Notes under the pieces: generated by a model
Seen by the model: only the letters and a program-made list of their open reading frames with translations
Told to the model about the DNA's origin: nothing
Databases searched by the model: none
Position numbers and translations under genes: made by a program
Assembly (NCBI GenBank): GCA_024397995.1
Contig: CP073746.1
Location: 62,001 to 126,000 of the forward strand
Direction: 5' to 3'
DNA length: 64,000 nt
Source of the DNA: a bacterium SCSIO 12827
Lineage (GTDB): Bacteria; Pseudomonadota; Alphaproteobacteria; Rhodospirillales; Casp-alpha2
Part shown: positions 1-7,877 of the stretch, piece after piece
Position numbering within the stretch: position 1 is the first letter of the stretch
How the letters are laid out: every line of letters starts with the position of its first letter

Positions 1-512
1 ATCTGCGCACTGAGGATCTGCGGTTCCGCATCGGCTTCGCCGCCATTACCTCCAACGTCGACGGCGACCCCAATCTTCTCAATCCGCGCTATGTCGGCAC
101 CGACAACGACAACCAGCCCTATGCGGTGACCGCCGACATCGCCAAAAAACTTGATGGCGAAGGCATGGACATGCGCATCGGCCTGGAACTTCCGAAGGCG
201 GACATCACGCTGAAGGACGGCACCTGGCTGGTGCTGACGGCGGAAAACGGCATCTATGCACGGCGCGCCAAGACGCTGGATCTAGCGGGCTCGGTCAATC
301 TGTTTCACGATTCCGGTTACGAATTTCGCACGGAAAAGGCGACCCTCGATCTGGCAGAGGGGCTGGCCCGGGGAGATGATCCGGTCAAAGGTCAGGGGCC
401 CTTCGGCACCTTGCAGGCGGAGGGCTTCCGGCTGCTGAACAAGGGCCGTACGATCCTGTTCACGGGCAAGTCCAAGATGGTGCTGAAGCCCGGCGCCAAG
501 GGGGTGAAATGA
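1..512 (+). CDS. lptC: LPS export protein LptC, 5'-truncated
   Basis: This is the C-terminal part of LptC, the bitopic inner-membrane protein that passes lipopolysaccharide from the LptBFG transporter to periplasmic LptA. The reading frame is already open at base 3 and runs without a stop to 512, so the N-terminal membrane anchor lies outside the window. The visible part is a beta-rich stretch with the phrase NPRYVGTDNDNQPY, which is the kind of segment found in alphaproteobacterial LptC/YrbK proteins. The stop codon overlaps the lptA start by four bases (ATGA), and lptB follows, which supports the assignment. Family assignment rests mainly on this gene order; the primary sequence of LptC is poorly conserved. 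Confidence 0.85.
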   Translation, partial: LRTEDLRFRIGFAAITSNVDGDPNLLNPRYVGTDNDNQPYAVTADIAKKLDGEGMDMRIGLELPKADITLKDGTWLVLTAENGIYARRAKTLDLAGSVNLFHDSGYEFRTEKATLDLAEGLARGDDPVKGQGPFGTLQAEGFRLLNKGRTILFTGKSKMVLKPGAKGVK

Positions 513-1324
513 CGGGCGCGCGCATGCTTGCCGCCGTCGTGGCCACCTGGATGCTGGCCGGCCTGTCGGGTGCCGCCGTTGCCCAGTCCCTCAACCTGGG
601 GGCCGGGGATGAGACGCCGATCGAGATTTTCGCCGACAACGGCATCGAATGGCAGCAGGACAATCTGGTGTTCCTGGCCAAGGGCAACGCCAAGGCCGTG
701 CGCGGCGATATCACCGTGCTGGCCGATCAGTTGACGGCGTTTTATACGGAGCGCCCCGGCGGCAACACGGAGATCTACCGCCTGGACGCCGACGGCGCGG
801 TCAGGATCAAGTCGCCGAGCCAGACGGCGAGCGGCGAAAAGGCCGTCTACGACGTGGGGCGCGAGATTCTGGTCCTGTCCGGCGGCACGCCCAAGATGGA
901 GACCTCCGACGCCGTGATCACGGCGCGCCAGCAGCTTGAATATTGGGAGCAGCGCCAGATGGCGGTCGCCCGCGGCAAGGCCGAGGCGGTCAAGGACAAG
1001 CGCCGGGTGCGCGCCGACGTGCTTGCCGCCTTCTTCCGCAAGACCAAGGAAGGCGAAAGCAAGGTCTACCGGGTTGATGCCTATGACAACGTGTCCGTGC
1101 TGACCGAACGCGATCGCGCCTACGGTGACCGCGGGGTCTATAACGTGGAAACGGGTATCGTGACCTTGACGGGATCGGTTAGGATCGAACGCGGCAAGAA
1201 CGAATTGAATGGCTGCAAGGCCGAGGTCAACCTGAACACCGGCATCAGCCGACTGTTCAGCTGTCCCGGCGGTCGGACCAAAGGCACCCTGTTGCCCGGT
1301 TCCGGCGATAGAACGGGAAAATAA
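509..1324 (+). CDS. lptA: LPS transport periplasmic protein LptA
   Basis: LptA is the periplasmic bridge that carries LPS from LptC to the outer-membrane LptD complex. The 271-residue product begins with a clear signal peptide (hydrophobic run about residues 7-24, ending AVAQS) and then has two OstA-like beta repeats, with recurring patterns such as ADQLTAFY and TGSVRI that mark this fold. It is longer than the E. coli protein (about 185 residues), which is common in alphaproteobacteria. The start overlaps the lptC stop, and lptB begins seven bases after the stop, so the three are probably one translationally coupled operon. Confidence 0.9.
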   Translation: MTGARMLAAVVATWMLAGLSGAAVAQSLNLGAGDETPIEIFADNGIEWQQDNLVFLAKGNAKAVRGDITVLADQLTAFYTERPGGNTEIYRLDADGAVRIKSPSQTASGEKAVYDVGREILVLSGGTPKMETSDAVITARQQLEYWEQRQMAVARGKAEAVKDKRRVRADVLAAFFRKTKEGESKVYRVDAYDNVSVLTERDRAYGDRGVYNVETGIVTLTGSVRIERGKNELNGCKAEVNLNTGISRLFSCPGGRTKGTLLPGSGDRTGK

Positions 1325-1331
1325 GAACAGC

Positions 1332-2114
1332 ATGAGCGAACTCGACAACCGCCCCGAACGTTCCGCCGCCAAGCCGCGCCTGATCGCGGACAACCAGGGT
1401 CTGATCGCAAATAACCTGGGCAAAAGTTTCAAGAAGCGGCCCGTGGTGCGCGGCGTCAGCGTCAGCATCCAACGCGGCGAGGTGGTCGGCCTGCTCGGCC
1501 CCAACGGCGCCGGCAAGACGACCTGCTTCTACATGATCACCGGCCTGGTGCAGCCCGATTACGGCACCATCGTTTTGGACGGACAGAATATCTCGGCCCT
1601 GCCCATGTACCGGCGCGCGCGCCTGGGCATCGGCTATTTGCCGCAGGAAGCATCGATCTTTCGCGGCCTTACCGTGGAGCAGAACATCCGTGCCGCGCTT
1701 GAGGTGGTCGAATCCAACCGCGACCGCCGGGAGGCGATCCTGGATGCCCTGTTGGCCGAATTTTCTATCACCCATCTACGGCGCACACCGGCCATCGCCC
1801 TGTCCGGTGGTGAGCGGCGGCGCGTCGAAATCGCCCGCGCGCTGGCGTCGAACCCGCATTTCGTGCTGCTGGACGAACCTTTCGCCGGCATCGATCCGAT
1901 CGCCGTCGGCGACATCCGCGACCTTGTCGCCCATCTGAAGGACCGCGGCATCGGGGTGCTGATCACCGACCATAACGTGCGCGAGACACTCGACGTCATC
2001 GACCGCGCCTATATCATTCATGACGGCAGGATGCTCATGGAGGGCCGGCCGTCGGACATCGTCGGCAACGAGGACGTGCGCCGTGTCTATCTGGGCGACC
2101 GATTCAGCCTTTAA
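1332..2114 (+). CDS. lptB: LPS export ABC transporter ATP-binding protein LptB
   Basis: This is the cytoplasmic ATPase that powers LPS extraction together with LptF and LptG (not in this window). The 260-residue protein has a Walker A loop (GPNGAGKT, residues 56-63), a Q-loop near YLPQEAS, the signature LSGGERRR and a Walker B segment [13 protein letters not shown], followed by the switch histidine in ITDHNVRE. Length and motifs match LptB closely. It sits directly after lptA and before rpoN, a conserved alphaproteobacterial order. Confidence 0.96.
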   Translation: MSELDNRPERSAAKPRLIADNQGLIANNLGKSFKKRPVVRGVSVSIQRGEVVGLLGPNGAGKTTCFYMITGLVQPDYGTIVLDGQNISALPMYRRARLGIGYLPQEASIFRGLTVEQNIRAALEVVESNRDRREAILDALLAEFSITHLRRTPAIALSGGERRRVEIARALASNPHFVLLDEPFAGIDPIAVGDIRDLVAHLKDRGIGVLITDHNVRETLDVIDRAYIIHDGRMLMEGRPSDIVGNEDVRRVYLGDRFSL

Positions 2115-2168
2115 CATGAACCCGCCGGCTCGCCTGCGGATGCGCGCGACGGTCGGGGAGGCCGCGCC

Positions 2169-3767
2169 ATGGCGTTGACGCCGCGCCTCGATCAACGCCA
2201 GAGCCAATCTCTGGTGATGACGCCGCAATTGCAGCAGGCGATCAAACTTCTGCAACTGTCCAACATCGAACTTGCTGAGTTCGTCGAGCAGGAGCTTGAG
2301 CAGAATCCGATGCTGGAGCGGGACGATGCCGAGGACCGCACCACAGAGGTCGAAGCGGCGGACGGCGGCGACGGGGCCCAGGCCGCCGATGCGGGAACGG
2401 ACGGTGCCGTGCCCGGTGATGGGCCGGACGACGGGGGCCCCGCCGATGACGGCTCCGATGACGGCCCCGATGACGGAATGTCCATGGATTTCGGCGATGA
2501 CGGCGACGGCGGTCCGGCCGACGGTGACATGGATGTGGCGCTCGACGATCTGTACACCCAGGACGGCCAGCCGGATGCGGTGCAGGCGGCCCCCGACGCC
2601 GGGTACGAGCCGACCCTGCCGACCTCCGCCGCCGGCGGCTATGACGACGACCTGCCGGGTCTGGACCAGACCCTGTCGTCCGACGTCACGCTGCGCGATC
2701 ATCTGATGGAACAACTCGGCATGGACGTCAGCGATGTGGTCGATCGCATGATCGGCGCCTACCTGATCGACAGTCTGGATGAGACCGGATATCTGACCAT
2801 CGACCTCATGGCCGTTGCCGAGGCGCTGGATTGCGCGCCCGAGCGGGTCGAGGCCGTGCTCAAACACCTGCAGCAATTCGACCCGCCCGGCATCTTCGCG
2901 CGCGACCTGAAGGAATGCCTGGCGCTGCAGTTGGCCGACCGCGACCGTCTGGACCCAGCCATGGCGGCCTTCGTCGACAATCTGGATTTGGTCGCCCGCC
3001 GCGAATTCAAGACGTTGGCCAAAGTCTGCGGCGTCGACGCGGAAGACATCGCCGACATGCTGGCGGAGCTTAAGTCGCTCGACCCCAAACCGGCGCTGTC
3101 GTTCGGCGGCGAGCTTGCCCAGCCGGTGATCCCCGATGTGCTGATGCGCGCCCGGCCGTCCGGCGGTTGGCACATCGAACTCAACCCCGATACCTTGCCG
3201 CGGGTCCTGGTCAACAACCAGTACTACGCCGAGATCAGCACCAAGAAGGCATCCAAGGTCGACCGCCAGTACATCACCGAACAGTATCAGTCGGCGAACT
3301 GGCTGGTGAAATCGCTGCACCAGCGGGCGACGACGATCCTCAAGGTGGCCAAGGAAATCGTGCGTCAGCAGGACGCCTTCTTCCTGAAGGGGGTGCAGCA
3401 TCTGCGGCCGCTGGTCCTGCGCGACATCGCCGATATCATCGACATGCACGAAAGCACGGTCAGCCGGGTCACCGCGAACAAGTACATCGCGTCGCCGCGG
3501 GGCATTTTCGAATTGAAGTATTTCTTTACCTCGTCGATTTCACGGTCCGACGGTGGCGAGGCGTTTTCCGCCGAGGCCATCAAGGCGCGGATTCGCGCCA
3601 TGATCGACGGTGAGCCCCCGGCCCAGGTTCTGTCCGATGACAAACTGGTCGAAATTTTGCGTGCCGACGGCGTCGATATCGCCCGGCGCACGGTGGCCAA
3701 ATACCGCGAGGCCTTGGGCATTCCGTCGTCCGTGCAGCGCCGCCGCCAGAAAAGCCTCAGTAATTAA
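2169..3767 (+). CDS. rpoN: RNA polymerase sigma-54 factor RpoN
   Basis: Sigma-54 directs RNA polymerase to -24/-12 promoters and needs AAA+ enhancer-binding activators. The glutamine-rich N-terminal region I is visible (QRQSQSLVMTPQLQQAIKLL, about residues 9-28). The core-binding domain follows from about residue 170, and the C-terminal RpoN box is seen as ARRTVAKYRE near residue 512. Between about residues 50 and 180 lies a long Asp/Gly/Ala-rich acidic region, corresponding to region II but longer and more acidic than usual. The protein has 532 residues against roughly 480-500 in many relatives. The ATG at 2169 follows the purine-rich GGGGAGG. Confidence 0.96.
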   Translation: MALTPRLDQRQSQSLVMTPQLQQAIKLLQLSNIELAEFVEQELEQNPMLERDDAEDRTTEVEAADGGDGAQAADAGTDGAVPGDGPDDGGPADDGSDDGPDDGMSMDFGDDGDGGPADGDMDVALDDLYTQDGQPDAVQAAPDAGYEPTLPTSAAGGYDDDLPGLDQTLSSDVTLRDHLMEQLGMDVSDVVDRMIGAYLIDSLDETGYLTIDLMAVAEALDCAPERVEAVLKHLQQFDPPGIFARDLKECLALQLADRDRLDPAMAAFVDNLDLVARREFKTLAKVCGVDAEDIADMLAELKSLDPKPALSFGGELAQPVIPDVLMRARPSGGWHIELNPDTLPRVLVNNQYYAEISTKKASKVDRQYITEQYQSANWLVKSLHQRATTILKVAKEIVRQQDAFFLKGVQHLRPLVLRDIADIIDMHESTVSRVTANKYIASPRGIFELKYFFTSSISRSDGGEAFSAEAIKARIRAMIDGEPPAQVLSDDKLVEILRADGVDIARRTVAKYREALGIPSSVQRRRQKSLSN

Positions 3768-3878
3768 CGCCGGGTCAATTCGCCCGGGCTTCCGGTCTCG
3801 GGCGATCTTGAGAAATTCAACATCTTAATAATTATTAACGACACTGGGCGATTTGCCCCTCCTGACCGAATGGGATGG

Positions 3879-3907
3879 TTGACAGCGGCGGGTGTCGGAA
3901 CTAATTT
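3879..3907 (+). promoter_or_regulatory. Sigma-70-type promoter upstream of hpf
   Basis: A perfect -35 hexamer TTGACA (3879-3884) is followed after 17 bases by TAATTT (3902-3907). It lies in the 338-bp gap between rpoN and hpf and would give a leader of about 190 nucleotides before the hpf start at 4106. The leader contains a hairpin with arms CGGCCAC and GTGGCCG around 3967-3985. This suggests hpf and ptsN have a promoter independent of rpoN. Prediction from consensus only. Confidence 0.6.
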
Positions 3908-4105
3908 CCGGGCCTTCGTCGAGGCGGACCGATGTCCATGACTGACCGGTCCCGTCAATGTCCTTTCGGCCACTTTGGGTGGCCGTACGCGAGCCCGAGA
4001 AAGGGCCCGTCCGGCAAGGCGCCTAAACGTGCATGTTTCGCCGGCCGGAAAGGCACTGATCGCACGGCTTAACCACTGGAAAGAAGAAACGGCTAAGACC
4101 GGGAC

Positions 4106-4687
4106 ATGAATATCACCATTAAGGGCAAGAACCTGGATGTGGGCGACGCGCTGCGAAGCCACGCCGAAGGCCAGATTGCGGACGCGGTCACCAAGTATTT
4201 CGACCGCGCGCTTGAGGCAAATGTCGTGCTGTCCAAATCGGGGCACACGTTTAATGCCGAAATTTCGGTGCATCCCATGGGCGGTGTCGTCGTCCACGGA
4301 CGGGGCGCCAACGACGATCCCTACGCGGCCTTCGATCAGGCGGCGGAACGTATCGCCAAGCAGCTTCGCCGCTACCACCGGCGTCTGACCAGCCATCACG
4401 AGAACAAGGCCGCCCAGGAAAGCTTCCGGGCGCAGCATTTCGTGGTGCAGGCGGAACCGGAACACGAAGAACTGCCCGAAGAGGGGCAGCCGACAATCAT
4501 TGCCGAATTGCCCACGGAAATTCCGACCCTGTCGGTCAGTGCCGCGGTTATGCGCATGGATCTGGCGGACGTTCGGGTGCAGATGTTCCGTGACAGCAAG
4601 TCGGGACGCCTGAACGTCGTCTACCGGCGCGATGACGGCAACATCGGCTGGATCGATCCGGTCGACGGCCGCTCCGCCGACGCGTAA
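4106..4687 (+). CDS. hpf: Ribosome hibernation promoting factor, long form
   Basis: The long HPF/RaiA family pairs ribosomes into inactive 100S dimers in stationary phase. The product is 193 residues. The N-terminal ribosome-binding domain spans about residues 1-110 (MNITIKGKNLDVGDALRSHA, then FNAEISVHPMGGVVVHG), followed by a charged linker. A C-terminal dimerisation domain at about 135-190 includes VQMFRDSKSGRLNVVYRR. The length identifies the long form rather than the short enterobacterial HPF. The neighbours rpoN upstream and ptsN downstream are the classical arrangement. A strong sigma-70-like promoter lies about 200 bp upstream. Confidence 0.94.
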   Translation: MNITIKGKNLDVGDALRSHAEGQIADAVTKYFDRALEANVVLSKSGHTFNAEISVHPMGGVVVHGRGANDDPYAAFDQAAERIAKQLRRYHRRLTSHHENKAAQESFRAQHFVVQAEPEHEELPEEGQPTIIAELPTEIPTLSVSAAVMRMDLADVRVQMFRDSKSGRLNVVYRRDDGNIGWIDPVDGRSADA

Positions 4688-4738
4688 GGGTGCTTTGGGC
4701 GCCCCCGGAAGGCGTCCGCGAAAGGCAAAGGACTGGTT

Positions 4739-5203
4739 ATGGAAATCCGCGACCTCCTCACCTCCGACAGCGTGATCGCCAATTTGCGTGTGACCAGCAA
4801 GAAGCAGGCGCTGCAGGAATTGGCGGGTGCTGTTTCGCGCGTCACCGATTTGGACGAACGCGCGGTGTTCGACGTTCTGATGGAACGGGAAAAACTGGGC
4901 ACCACCGGCGTGGGCAACGGTATCGCCATTCCCCACGGCAAGCTGCCCGGCCTGGACAAGCTCTACGGCATGTTCGCGCGCATGGAAAAGCCCATTGATT
5001 TCCAGGCCATCGACGAACAGCCGGTCGACCTGATTTTCCTGCTGCTGGCGCCGGAATCGGCGGGGGCGGACCATCTCAAGGCCCTGGCCCGGGTGTCCCG
5101 GCTGCTGCGCGACCGCGCGACCTGCGACAAGCTGCGCGGCACGGACAACGCGGAAGCGCTCTACGCCATCCTCAGCAACTCCGCCGACGTTCAGGCGGCC
5201 TGA
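4739..5203 (+). CDS. ptsN: Nitrogen-regulatory PTS EIIA protein
   Basis: EIIA-Ntr is the terminal phospho-acceptor of the nitrogen PTS, a regulatory chain that affects K+ uptake, carbon-nitrogen balance and stress responses rather than sugar transport. The 154-residue protein fits the family in length, and the phosphorylated histidine is seen in GIAIPHGKLP (His66). Other typical segments are REKLGTTGVGNG before it and VDLIFLLLAPE after it. It follows hpf by 51 bases, with AAAGG just upstream of the start, and is likely co-transcribed with it. Confidence 0.95.
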   Translation: MEIRDLLTSDSVIANLRVTSKKQALQELAGAVSRVTDLDERAVFDVLMEREKLGTTGVGNGIAIPHGKLPGLDKLYGMFARMEKPIDFQAIDEQPVDLIFLLLAPESAGADHLKALARVSRLLRDRATCDKLRGTDNAEALYAILSNSADVQAA

Positions 5204-5356
5204 GCCGCCTAAGATCATCCTGATTTAAACGAAAATCGACCGGGACGGCAAAGCCGCCCGGGATATGCGCCGTTCAGGTGGCTTGCTTATTCATGAATCT
5301 CGACGGCAGGCGCGGGGCCTTTGGGGCCCCGTCCGCATTTCCGCCGTCAATCGCGG

Positions 5357-5611
5357 CTAGTGAAGCGTGGCGACCGCGAAGTCGTTCTTGAACGCCGTCG
5401 CTTCGGCCAACTCGAAGCTTTCCGCCCAGCCCAGTTCCTCGCCCGACGCCGAATAGACGCCGAAGGCCTTGCTGCCTTCGGCCGCGACCGGTTTCACGAA
5501 GACGATCTTGTCCGATCCCAGGGCGAGAAAATCCGTTCCCGACATGCGGCGCAGCGCCATGGCCTTGAAATTGCCGACAGGCTTGCTGTTCGAGTGAGTG
5601 TTGTCCGACAT
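5357..5611 (-). CDS. DUF1150 family protein (copy 1)
   Basis: This is a small 84-residue protein of the DUF1150 family, which is found mainly in alphaproteobacteria next to small heat shock genes and has no established function. The characteristic core is visible: a segment beginning FLALGSDKIVFVKP, then KAFGVYSASGEELGWAESF. The frame is open further upstream, but I chose the ATG at 5611 because it follows a good GGGAGAA ribosome-binding site and because the homologous part begins soon after. A second copy lies 190 bases upstream in the same orientation. No catalytic residues are recognisable. Confidence 0.8.
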   Translation of the reverse strand: MSDNTHSNSKPVGNFKAMALRRMSGTDFLALGSDKIVFVKPVAAEGSKAFGVYSASGEELGWAESFELAEATAFKNDFAVATLH

Positions 5612-5801
5612 CAGTCGTTCTCCCGACTGGCGGTTCCCGTTTCCCCCGCATTCTCCGGGGCCCGTGATGGGCCTGACTGAAGCCCGTTTCTCGGGCCCGA
5701 GGGAAACCGCATCCATTCCCTATTCTCGGCAAAAACGGTTAACCGATCCTTTAACCGACGGACAAAAACGGGCCTGTCGGCGGGAATAACGGATACCGGA
5801 C

Positions 5802-6038
5802 TTAGTGGACGGAAAACGGCTCCAGGTCGTTCTGGCGCACGGTCGCCTGGGCGACGGCGAGGGATTCCGCATAGCCGAGCGGCTGTCCGAAGGCGGAAAA
5901 GATGCCGTAGACGGGTTTGCCGTCGACCTCGATGGCCTTGACGAAGGCCGTGGTCTCGGCGCCCAGGGCCAGGAAATCCTCGGCAGACAGGCTGCCGGGG
6001 GCCGGCGGGACATGGTTGTCGGGGGCATTGGTGTTCAT
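5802..6038 (-). CDS. DUF1150 family protein (copy 2)
   Basis: This 78-residue paralogue of the protein at 5357-5611 shares the pattern DFLALGAETTAFVK and then VYGIFSAFGQPLGYAES. The start ATG follows AAGGAG on the minus strand at a normal distance. It lies between copy 1 and the hsp20 gene, all on the minus strand, so the three may be transcribed together from the heat-regulated promoter upstream of hsp20. The tandem duplication suggests the two products could act together or interchangeably. Function unknown. Confidence 0.8.
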   Translation of the reverse strand: MNTNAPDNHVPPAPGSLSAEDFLALGAETTAFVKAIEVDGKPVYGIFSAFGQPLGYAESLAVAQATVRQNDLEPFSVH

Positions 6039-6169
6039 GGCTTGAAACTCCTTCTGGTGCCGCGCCCCGTTTTCCGGGCACGCGGTTTTAGGATTTCTTC
6101 ATGCGCCGCCTGAGAATCTCGGCGGCATCCGGGCGGCGGGGGCGGATGCCGGGACGTGTCGTGCGGGGC

Positions 6170-6631
6170 CTATTCCTCGGGCGCCACGTCGATGGTGCGG
6201 CCCGGTTTCTTTTTCACCCCGCCCTTTTCGATGGCGATGGTCTTGACCTCGGGTTCCGGGACGTGGCGTTCAAGGTCGATGTGCAGCAATCCGTTATCCA
6301 GATGTGCGCGCACGATCTCGATGCCCTCGGCCAGGACGAAGCTGCGCTGAAACTGGCGTGCCGCGATGCCACGGTGCAAGTAGATGCGCTCGGCCCCGTC
6401 GTCTTGCTGGCGGCCGCGGATAACCAATTGGTTTTCCTCGACCGTGACGGACAGATCGTCGTCGGTGAACCCGGCGACGGCCAGCGTGATGCGCAGCAGA
6501 TTGTCGCCCACCTGTTCGATATTGTAGGGGGGGTAGCCCTCACCGGAGACCTTGGCGGCCTGGTCGAGCATGCGTTCGAAATGTTCGAAACCCAAGAGCA
6601 GGGGGCTGTTGAAGGCGCCGAGCCGAGACAT
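6170..6631 (-). CDS. Hsp20/alpha-crystallin small heat shock protein
   Basis: Small heat shock proteins form large oligomers that hold unfolding proteins in a refoldable state without using ATP. The 153-residue product has the alpha-crystallin domain from about residue 38 to 130: YNIEQVGDNLLRITLAVAGF, then VTVEENQLVIRGRQ, then the RQFQRSFVLAEGIEI strand. The C-terminal VKTIAIEK holds an I-x-I-like oligomerisation motif. It resembles the IbpA class of alphaproteobacteria, which are often under ROSE-type RNA thermometers. A hairpin that hides the ribosome-binding site is indeed present immediately upstream (6635-6664). Confidence 0.95.
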   Translation of the reverse strand: MSRLGAFNSPLLLGFEHFERMLDQAAKVSGEGYPPYNIEQVGDNLLRITLAVAGFTDDDLSVTVEENQLVIRGRQQDDGAERIYLHRGIAARQFQRSFVLAEGIEIVRAHLDNGLLHIDLERHVPEPEVKTIAIEKGGVKKKPGRTIDVAPEE

Positions 6632-6634
6632 GGG

Positions 6635-6696
6635 CGTTCTCCTCTGGTGTCATGAGCGAAAACGGCCGAAGGGCCCGCGCAGCGGCAGCACCCTTC
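6635..6696 (-). ncRNA. ROSE-like RNA thermometer in the hsp20 leader
   Basis: In the hsp20 5' leader, read on the minus strand, bases 6664-6654 pair with 6644-6635 in a ten-base-pair stem. It has a nine-base loop and a single bulged G at 6657. The stem includes the Shine-Dalgarno AGGA (6643-6640), and the opposing arm contains UCGCU, which fits the conserved U(U/C)GCU of ROSE elements with its bulged G. A second hairpin upstream pairs GAAGGG with CCCUUC (6696-6691 with 6673-6668). Heat would melt the proximal stem and free the start site. The structure was worked out by hand, not by folding software. Confidence 0.8.
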
Positions 6697-6704
6697 GTAT
6701 CCCT

Positions 6705-6733
6705 TAATTTGGCAGGAAAAGCCCCCCTGTCAA
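6705..6733 (-). promoter_or_regulatory. Promoter of the hsp20 gene
   Basis: Read on the minus strand, TTGACA (6733-6728) is followed by a 17-base spacer and AAATTA (6710-6705). This is a sigma-70-type promoter. It places the transcription start near 6698, just before the first leader hairpin, and gives a leader of roughly 67 nucleotides, as expected for a ROSE-controlled gene. No sigma-32 consensus was seen. Confidence 0.6.
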
Positions 6734-6752
6734 TGGCCGGAAGATGCCGAGA

Positions 6753-7709
6753 TCAGCCGACGACGCGGGCCAGACGGACCGCCGTCGCCCCCCGGTTGAG
6801 TCGCCGTGACGGCATGATCAGCACGCAATCATCGTGCGGCGTGACCACGGGCTCGTCGCCGTCGTAACCCAGCACCGTGCCCGCCTTGGCAATCGTCTCA
6901 AGCCCGCGGTAATCCTCGGCAAAACGAAAGCGGTCGGTGCGGATGGTGACCGGATGGGTGACTTCGACGATCTTCTGCTTCGGCGGCTGCGGCCCCAGAT
7001 GGGGGCCCGCGAAATCCATATCCACGGCGCCCGTGTACAGCAGAAAGCGCAGCGCCGTTTCCTTGGCCATGATCTCCGATGATTGTTCCCAATGTTGGCC
7101 GCATTCGACCAGAAGCGCGTCCCTGGGCGAGGCCTCGTTGCGGAAATCCGCGTAATCGCGCATGCGCCGGCCGGCGGCATGGCCTTCGTCCATGACCACC
7201 AGTTCCGGCACGCCGGTGCCTTCGGCCAGCCTGCGCCCCTTGTCGAGGGGGCCTGACAGCATCAAGGCTCCCGTGGCGTGCTGCATGGAATGGATATCCA
7301 AAAGCCGGTCGACCGTGTCGAGGAACGGGCGAACTTCCCGGGCGCGCGTCAGCTCGACCGATTGACGCGGGCCGTCCAGGGTCTCGGCATCCCACAGGCG
7401 GTTGAAATCCTCTTCGACGAAACGCGACGCCAGGGGCTCCGCCGGATCGAAGCGGGTATAGGCGGCGACGTTCATGAACCCCAGCGACAGTCTGCCCCGC
7501 TTGGGCCGCACGTCCAGTTTCATCAGCCAATCGAGGGCGATGGCGCCGCACAGTTCGTTGCCGTGCACCACCGCCGTGATCATCACGTGGGGGCCCTGTT
7601 CAGCCGCCTCGAAGCTGGTGATGTAATCGATGCCCGTGTTGCCCGCTTTGTAGGGGCTGATGTCCGGGGCCTCAAGCTGTACGGGGTATTCGGCGTCGGC
7701 GGTCGTCAT
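6753..7709 (-). CDS. Succinylglutamate desuccinylase/aspartoacylase family hydrolase
   Basis: This 318-residue protein belongs to the AstE/AspA branch of the M14 zinc carboxypeptidase fold, whose members remove acyl groups from N-acyl amino acids. The zinc ligands are suggested by VVHGNELCGA (His and Glu, about residues 49-52) and by the later LLDIHSMQ histidine. A conserved ALLVECGQHW segment probably supplies the catalytic glutamate. The exact substrate (succinyl-, acetyl- or another acyl-amino acid) cannot be told from sequence. It is divergent from a peptide ABC transporter operon ending in an N-formylglutamate amidohydrolase, which suggests a shared role in using acylated amino acids or peptides. 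Confidence 0.82.
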   Translation of the reverse strand: MTTADAEYPVQLEAPDISPYKAGNTGIDYITSFEAAEQGPHVMITAVVHGNELCGAIALDWLMKLDVRPKRGRLSLGFMNVAAYTRFDPAEPLASRFVEEDFNRLWDAETLDGPRQSVELTRAREVRPFLDTVDRLLDIHSMQHATGALMLSGPLDKGRRLAEGTGVPELVVMDEGHAAGRRMRDYADFRNEASPRDALLVECGQHWEQSSEIMAKETALRFLLYTGAVDMDFAGPHLGPQPPKQKIVEVTHPVTIRTDRFRFAEDYRGLETIAKAGTVLGYDGDEPVVTPHDDCVLIMPSRRLNRGATAVRLARVVG

Positions 7710-7877
7710 GGCGGTCCTTATCGGCGGAAAAAGGGTTCATATCGAACGATCAAAGCCTTCCCAGGTCAAGTCCCGAACATCACCCGGCAGCGGTGCTTGT
7801 CGGCGGCGCAGGTTTGATGCAACATGATTTCCAAGACCGGGCGTAATGACCCGGATCATACAGGGAGCCTAAACGAA

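Noticed and set aside
4048-4075. Possible sigma-54 promoter before hpf (GGCAC then GCAC)
   Set aside because: The distance between GG and GC is two bases too short for the -24/-12 pattern, and a good sigma-70-type promoter exists further upstream.
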